This document shows, piece by piece, positions 63,421 to 64,000 of a stretch of DNA of 64,000 nucleotides. Position numbers and translations under genes: made by a program. This DNA is from Plutella xylostella. Its lineage: Eukaryota > Arthropoda > Insecta > Lepidoptera > Plutellidae. The DNA is taken from the NCBI RefSeq assembly GCF_932276165.1, contig NC_064004.1:2242001-2306000 (forward strand), written 5' to 3'. Position 1 is the first letter of the stretch. Every line of letters starts with the position of its first letter. Under the pieces are notes generated by a model. That model ran no database searches. It worked only from the letters and a program-made list of their open reading frames with translations, and was not told the DNA's origin.

Positions 63421-64000
63421 AGCAGATTCAGATTCAGATTCATTTATTTGCTAGAAACATGGGTACAATAATTAGGTCTTACATTAATAAAATAGTGTCA
63501 GGCAAGTTTCACCGATTGTTCGGTATGCAAATTATAGTTAAGTATACTTAACATAATATTTTCATAAAATTAGATTAAACAGGCAGGCATACTCGTATAA
63601 ATCAACAACAAAACATGCAGAAACATGCAACCATTAAAAAACATTTATAAGAAAGATTTGTGCAATTATAAAAATTATTATAAATATGTCAATCGTGCAT
63701 TAACAATAGCAATTAATAAATAATAAAAATTATGATAATTTCAATTCAATTTTGGCATTAAAATTTAATACTAAGATATTATTTATGCATAAAGAATTCG
63801 TCTAATGTATAGAAAACTTTTTGAATAAGCCAGTTCTTAAGTTTGAACTTAAAGTGTTTTACAGGTACTTGTTTAATGTCCATTGGTATTTGGTTGAATA
63901 CTTTGATTGCCATAATGTGGCAGTCTACCTATATGCCACCAAGAGCCAGCCAAAATTATAAGAATTCCTCGGTCTTTTTCATTCAGTCACTAATGGCTGG
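63421..64000 (-). pseudogene. LINE ORF2 C-terminus and 3' UTR, runs off the window
   Basis: On the minus strand a frame before the stop near 63790 reads AIKVFNQIPMDIKQVPVKHF and then FKLKNWLIQKVFYTLDEFF, the usual C-terminal end of CR1/jockey-type RTs. A 3' UTR of about 350 bases follows, ending in a GAATCT microsatellite tail at 63424-63443. An in-frame stop lies about seven codons before the quoted part, so the copy is broken. Confidence 0.75.

Overview
The window looks like nuclear DNA of a moth or butterfly (Lepidoptera). It is AT-rich, its genes are split by GT-AG introns, and it is packed with SINEs, LINE 3' tails, hairpin MITEs and TIR elements of the kinds typical of that order. There is no bacterial or organellar gene organisation. 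The order is inferred from the repeat families; no species call is made. Exon models were built by hand from splice sites, reading phase and recalled family sequences, without alignment software.

Layout. (1) 1.4-4.2 kb, + strand: the last exons of a WD40-repeat protein, just behind a 3'-truncated Tc1-like transposase gene. (2) 4.95-13.9 kb, - strand: the C-terminal exons of the transcription elongation regulator TCERG1 (FF domains), in introns holding a LINE with two intact ORFs and arrays of duplicated exon fragments. (3) 14-17.7 kb: inverted repeats, MITEs and a deleted mariner. (4) 17.76-23.17 kb, - strand: a complete seven-exon aldo-keto reductase with a TATA/Inr promoter. (5) 23.2-28.5 kb: intergenic repeats. 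(6) 28.57-43.62 kb, - strand: a p24 cargo-receptor gene (TMED1/TMED5 type) in which exons 2-3-4 are present twice. (7) 44.56-46.90 kb, - strand: a four-exon gene for an acidic, low-complexity protein that I do not recognise. (8) 49.70-52.6 kb, + strand: the first exons of an ankyrin-repeat protein, followed by tandem copies of the 3' half of exon 3 set in a 17-bp minisatellite. (9) 54-64 kb: no host gene seen; nested SINEs, LINE ends, MITEs and Helitron-like sequence.

The most interesting biology is exon duplication. In the p24 gene, joining the first triplet to the second creates an immediate stop, so the two triplets can only be used as alternatives; their eight differences are all synonymous. 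Separately, two exons of TCERG1 and one of the ankyrin gene have tandem copies of their donor-side ends, always downstream of the real exon, and the p24 gene shows a minimal example. The two p24 blocks also serve as filled/empty site pairs that give target-site duplications for several transposon families. The main competing explanation for the p24 duplication is a false (haplotype) duplication in the assembly.
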